DNA of 13,889 bases from H2-BAC3 sp045863035. Lineage in GTDB: Bacteria; Bacteroidota; Ignavibacteria; Ignavibacteriales; Ignavibacteriaceae. Positions within the stretch are counted from its first letter, which is position 1. Every line of letters starts with the position of its first letter. The DNA is taken from assembly GCA_045863035.1 (NCBI GenBank), contig BTUV01000079.1, positions 1 to 13,889 of the forward strand. The letters run 5' to 3'. Positions 11,464-13,889 of this stretch are shown here, piece after piece. The notes below the pieces were generated by a model. That model was not told the origin of the DNA, did not search any database, and saw nothing but the letters and a program-made list of their open reading frames with translations. The position numbers and the translations under genes are program-made.

Positions 11464-13725
11464 TTATGAGTTCTGTTTTGCTATCAGGTTGAGCGCGCTG
11501 CCTGCCCTGAACCAGTCGAACTGCCGTTCGTTAAATGTGTGGTTCAGTTTTATTTCATCGGTTTTTCCGTCGCTGTGCTTCACAATTAAAGTAACCTGTT
11601 TGCCCGGAGCAAATTCAGTAAGACCTTTCAGACTTACTTTGTCGTCTTCTCTGATTTTATCATAATCAGCCGGATTAGCAAACGTAAGAGGCAGCATTCC
11701 CTGCTTCTTCAGGTTGGTTTCATGGATACGCGCGAAAGACTTCACAATGATAACTCTTCCGCCAAGGAATCTCGGCTCCAGAGCTGCATGCTCACGGCTT
11801 GAACCTTCTCCGTAGTTTTCATCACCTACCACAACCCAATTCTGACCACGTGCTTTATAATCGCGTGCTACTTCAGGTACTGACTTTGTTTCACCGGTAA
11901 AGAAGTTCTTTACTTTTCCTGCTTCACCGCTGTAAGCATTGATTGCACCGATGAACATATTGTTGGATATATTGTCAAGGTGTCCGCGGTATTTTAGCCA
12001 CGGTCCCGCCATTGATATATGGTCAGTGGTGCACTTCCCTTTAGCTTTAAGCAGCACGGTCATATCTTCAAGATCTTTTCCTTCCCACGCAGCAAACGGA
12101 ACAAGAAGCTGCAGACGGTCGCTCGAAGGACTCACCTTCACTTCAACTTTAGCTCCGTCTTCAGCAGGAGCTATATATCCGCTCTCGCCTCCGTCAAATC
12201 CTTTTGTGGGGAGCTCTATACCTGTTGGCGGGTCAAGCTTTACTTTTTCCCCTTTTTCATTTACCAGTTCATCTGTCAACGGATTAAATGATAATGATCC
12301 GGCAATTGCAAATGCAGTGGTGATTTCCGGACTTGCAACAAACGCCAGCGTCTCCGGATTTCCGTCATTCCTCTTCGCAAAGTTCCTGTTGAATGATGTG
12401 ACGATAGTATTTTTTTCACCCATTTTCATATCCATGCGTTTCCACATACCAATGCAAGGTCCGCATGCGTTTGCAAGTATTACTCCGCCGATATCTTCAA
12501 GCTGTTTAAGCTGTCCGTCACGTTCAATCGTTGCGCGAACCTGTTCTGAACCCGGTGTAATAGTAAACTGTGCCTGAGTTTTAAGACCTTTTGCTACTGC
12601 CTGTTTGGCAAGACTTGCAGAACGGTCAATATCTTCATAGCTTGAATTGGTGCAGCTTCCAATGAGTGCAACGCTTATCTTATCCGGATATCCTTTTTCT
12701 TTAACTGCTTCTTTCAGTTTTGAAATCGGCCATGCGAGGTCTGGTGTAAATGGTCCGTTTACATGCGGCTCAAGTTCGGTTAAGTTTATTTCGATGACCT
12801 GATCAAAATATTTTGCCGGGTCTTTAACTACCTCAGGATCATCATTAAGTTCATGACAGAGTTCATCAGCAATACGTGCAACATCTTCTCTTCCGGTTGA
12901 CGTCAGATAGGCAGCCATCTTTGCATCATACGGAAATACTGATGTGGTAGCACCAATCTCAGCACCCATGTTGCAAATAGTACCTTTACCGGTGGCGGAT
13001 ATACTGTATGCACCTTCTCCGAAATACTGAACAATTGCGCCGGTGCCTCCTTTTACGGTGAGGATTCCTGCAACTTTAAGAATAACATCTTTTGGTGATG
13101 CCCAGCCGTTAAGTTTTCCGGTCAGTTTAACACCAATCAGTTTCGGCCATTTTAATTCCCACGGCATACCAGCCATAACATCAACAGCATCTGCTCCTCC
13201 AACACCTATAGCTATCATACCAAGTCCGCCGGCGTTAGGTGTATGACTGTCAGTACCAATCATCATTCCGCCCGGGAAGGCATAATTTTCGAGTACTACC
13301 TGATGGATAATACCTGCGCCTGGCTTCCAGAAGCCGATGCCATATTTCTGGCTTACACTCTCGAGGAAATCATACACTTCTTTGTTTTCGCTGTTAGCGC
13401 GGTCAAGATCCTCGCGGGCTCCGGTCATTGCCTGAATCAGGTGATCGCAATGAACAGTGGAGGGAACCGCGGTGGTTTTTTTACCGGCTGACATAAATTG
13501 CAGCAGCGCCATTTGAGCAGTAGCATCCTGCATTGCAACGCGGTCAGGAGCCAGGTCTGCGTAGTCTTTTCCGCGGGTAAGTTCTTTGGTGACGGGGTCA
13601 AAAAGGTGAGCGTAGAGAATTTTTTCGGTGTAGGTAAGCGGTCTGCCGAGCACTTTTCTGGCGGCATCAACTTTGGCCTTCAAGCCGGCATAAACCGTTT
13701 TAATCATGTCAATATTGGCTGTCAT
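11464..13725 (-). CDS. acnA: Aconitate hydratase, mitochondrial type
   Basis: Interconverts citrate and isocitrate through cis-aconitate in the TCA cycle, using a [4Fe-4S] cluster, in the cytoplasm. From ATG 13725 the protein has 753 residues, the length of the mitochondrial-type class rather than the roughly 890 of bacterial AcnA/IRP1. Visible motifs are VHCDHLIQA (91-99), GTDSHTPN (157-164), cluster ligands Cys358 in IGSCTNSS and Cys421/Cys424 in ACGPCIG, the domain-linker motif KCTTDHIS (564-571), and the swivel-domain site GEGSSREHAALEPR (639-652), with the catalytic serine and following arginine. The family-defining residues all look intact. The start is fixed by AGGA six bases before ATG 13725 (MTANIDMIK). 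A TTG at 13746 in the same frame would add seven residues and put that AGGA inside the gene. The symbol follows common annotation usage for this class; acn is equally good. Confidence 0.95.
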   Translation of the reverse strand: MTANIDMIKTVYAGLKAKVDAARKVLGRPLTYTEKILYAHLFDPVTKELTRGKDYADLAPDRVAMQDATAQMALLQFMSAGKKTTAVPSTVHCDHLIQAMTGAREDLDRANSENKEVYDFLESVSQKYGIGFWKPGAGIIHQVVLENYAFPGGMMIGTDSHTPNAGGLGMIAIGVGGADAVDVMAGMPWELKWPKLIGVKLTGKLNGWASPKDVILKVAGILTVKGGTGAIVQYFGEGAYSISATGKGTICNMGAEIGATTSVFPYDAKMAAYLTSTGREDVARIADELCHELNDDPEVVKDPAKYFDQVIEINLTELEPHVNGPFTPDLAWPISKLKEAVKEKGYPDKISVALIGSCTNSSYEDIDRSASLAKQAVAKGLKTQAQFTITPGSEQVRATIERDGQLKQLEDIGGVILANACGPCIGMWKRMDMKMGEKNTIVTSFNRNFAKRNDGNPETLAFVASPEITTAFAIAGSLSFNPLTDELVNEKGEKVKLDPPTGIELPTKGFDGGESGYIAPAEDGAKVEVKVSPSSDRLQLLVPFAAWEGKDLEDMTVLLKAKGKCTTDHISMAGPWLKYRGHLDNISNNMFIGAINAYSGEAGKVKNFFTGETKSVPEVARDYKARGQNWVVVGDENYGEGSSREHAALEPRFLGGRVIIVKSFARIHETNLKKQGMLPLTFANPADYDKIREDDKVSLKGLTEFAPGKQVTLIVKHSDGKTDEIKLNHTFNERQFDWFRAGSALNLIAKQNS

Positions 13726-13841
13726 TTGATTTCCTGAGAGTTGCAAAAAGTTAGTTTTATTAATGCGGAAATTACGAAAATTTGGCGGGATTTTGAATGT
13801 GGTTTTCCGGCTGGTTTCACCTGATCAGTCATTCGGTTATT

Positions 13842-13889
13842 TTACTTGGTGTCCTCGGCTCCGCTTTCCGGAATGGTGTCCTCGGCTCC
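13842..13889 (-). CDS. Possible C-terminal end of an upstream gene with a 9-residue repeat (partial)
   Basis: Read on the minus strand from the window edge, the frame gives GAEDTIPESGAEDTK and then TAA at 13844-13842. The 27-base direct repeat seen in the DNA equals exactly nine codons, so the repeat would be a peptide repeat (GAEDT). The acidic composition fits a protein tail, and the stop lies 116 bases before the aconitase start in the same direction. The other frames are also open over this short length, so coding is not proven. The start is outside the window. Confidence 0.35.
   Translation of the reverse strand, partial: GAEDTIPESGAEDTK

Noticed and set aside
11939..12577. Plus-strand open frame of 212 codons
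   Set aside because: It is antisense to the aconitase gene, whose motifs are intact throughout. The translation has no recognisable domain and is serine/proline-rich, as expected of a shadow frame.
13723..13746. TTG at 13746 as the aconitase start
   Set aside because: AGGA lies six bases before the ATG at 13725 and family homology starts after that ATG, so the longer form is not supported.
13726..13841. Possible Bacteroidota-type promoter (TAAC followed by a T run and G) before the aconitase gene
   Set aside because: The match to the TAnnTTTG box is partial and no convincing -33 box lies at the right distance. AT-rich leaders produce such matches often.

Overview
The window looks like a chromosomal segment of a free-living bacterium of the Bacteroidota/Chlorobi/Ignavibacteria side of the tree. 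This placement is inferred from three things: a DUF3127 gene, a family found mainly in that group; spacers packed with short AT-rich repeats; and several genes with weak Shine-Dalgarno sites or non-ATG starts. It was not tested by any search. No rRNA, tRNA, CRISPR array, transposase or phage gene was seen.

Layout, left to right. (1) Positions 1-187 hold a dispersed repeat followed by an 11-unit heptanucleotide array. (2) 188-892 (-) is a compact prephenate/arrogenate dehydrogenase (tyrA) whose best start is an unusual ATT codon. (3) A 250-base divergent spacer carries two more period-7 arrays. (4) 1143-3014 (+) is an ABC-F ATPase of the Uup type. (5) A bidirectional terminator separates it from a convergent metal-efflux operon, read right to left: a small secreted His/Cys-containing protein (9040-8699), the outer membrane channel czcC, the periplasmic adaptor lipoprotein czcB and the RND pump czcA. 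The three czc genes overlap by 4 bases and 1 base, so they are clearly one transcription unit. (6) 9041-9696 is a repeat mosaic. (7) 9697-10515 (+) is a stand-alone HipA-like kinase. (8) 10516-10997 is a second repeat mosaic. (9) 10998-11378 (-) is a DUF3127 OB-fold-like protein with an SSB-like acidic tail. (10) 11464-13725 (-) is a mitochondrial-type aconitase with its own terminator. (11) The right edge may contain the last 15 codons of another minus-strand gene with a repeated C-terminal peptide.

How the genes work together. The four-gene operon is one functional unit: CzcA (inner membrane, proton-driven), CzcB (periplasm) and CzcC (outer membrane) should form a tripartite pump for divalent metals, and the leading small secreted protein may bind or sense the same metals. 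The other genes are housekeeping (aromatic amino acid synthesis, ribosome-associated ABC-F ATPase, TCA cycle) and are not functionally linked to each other. The czc genes look more AT-rich than the flanking uup and aconitase genes.

No clear new defence or mobile system is visible. The most distinctive content is the non-coding part: period-7 arrays of several different heptamers plus at least four other repeat families, some running right up to gene starts and stops. The other notable points are the ATT start of tyrA and the unassigned small protein that leads the czc operon.
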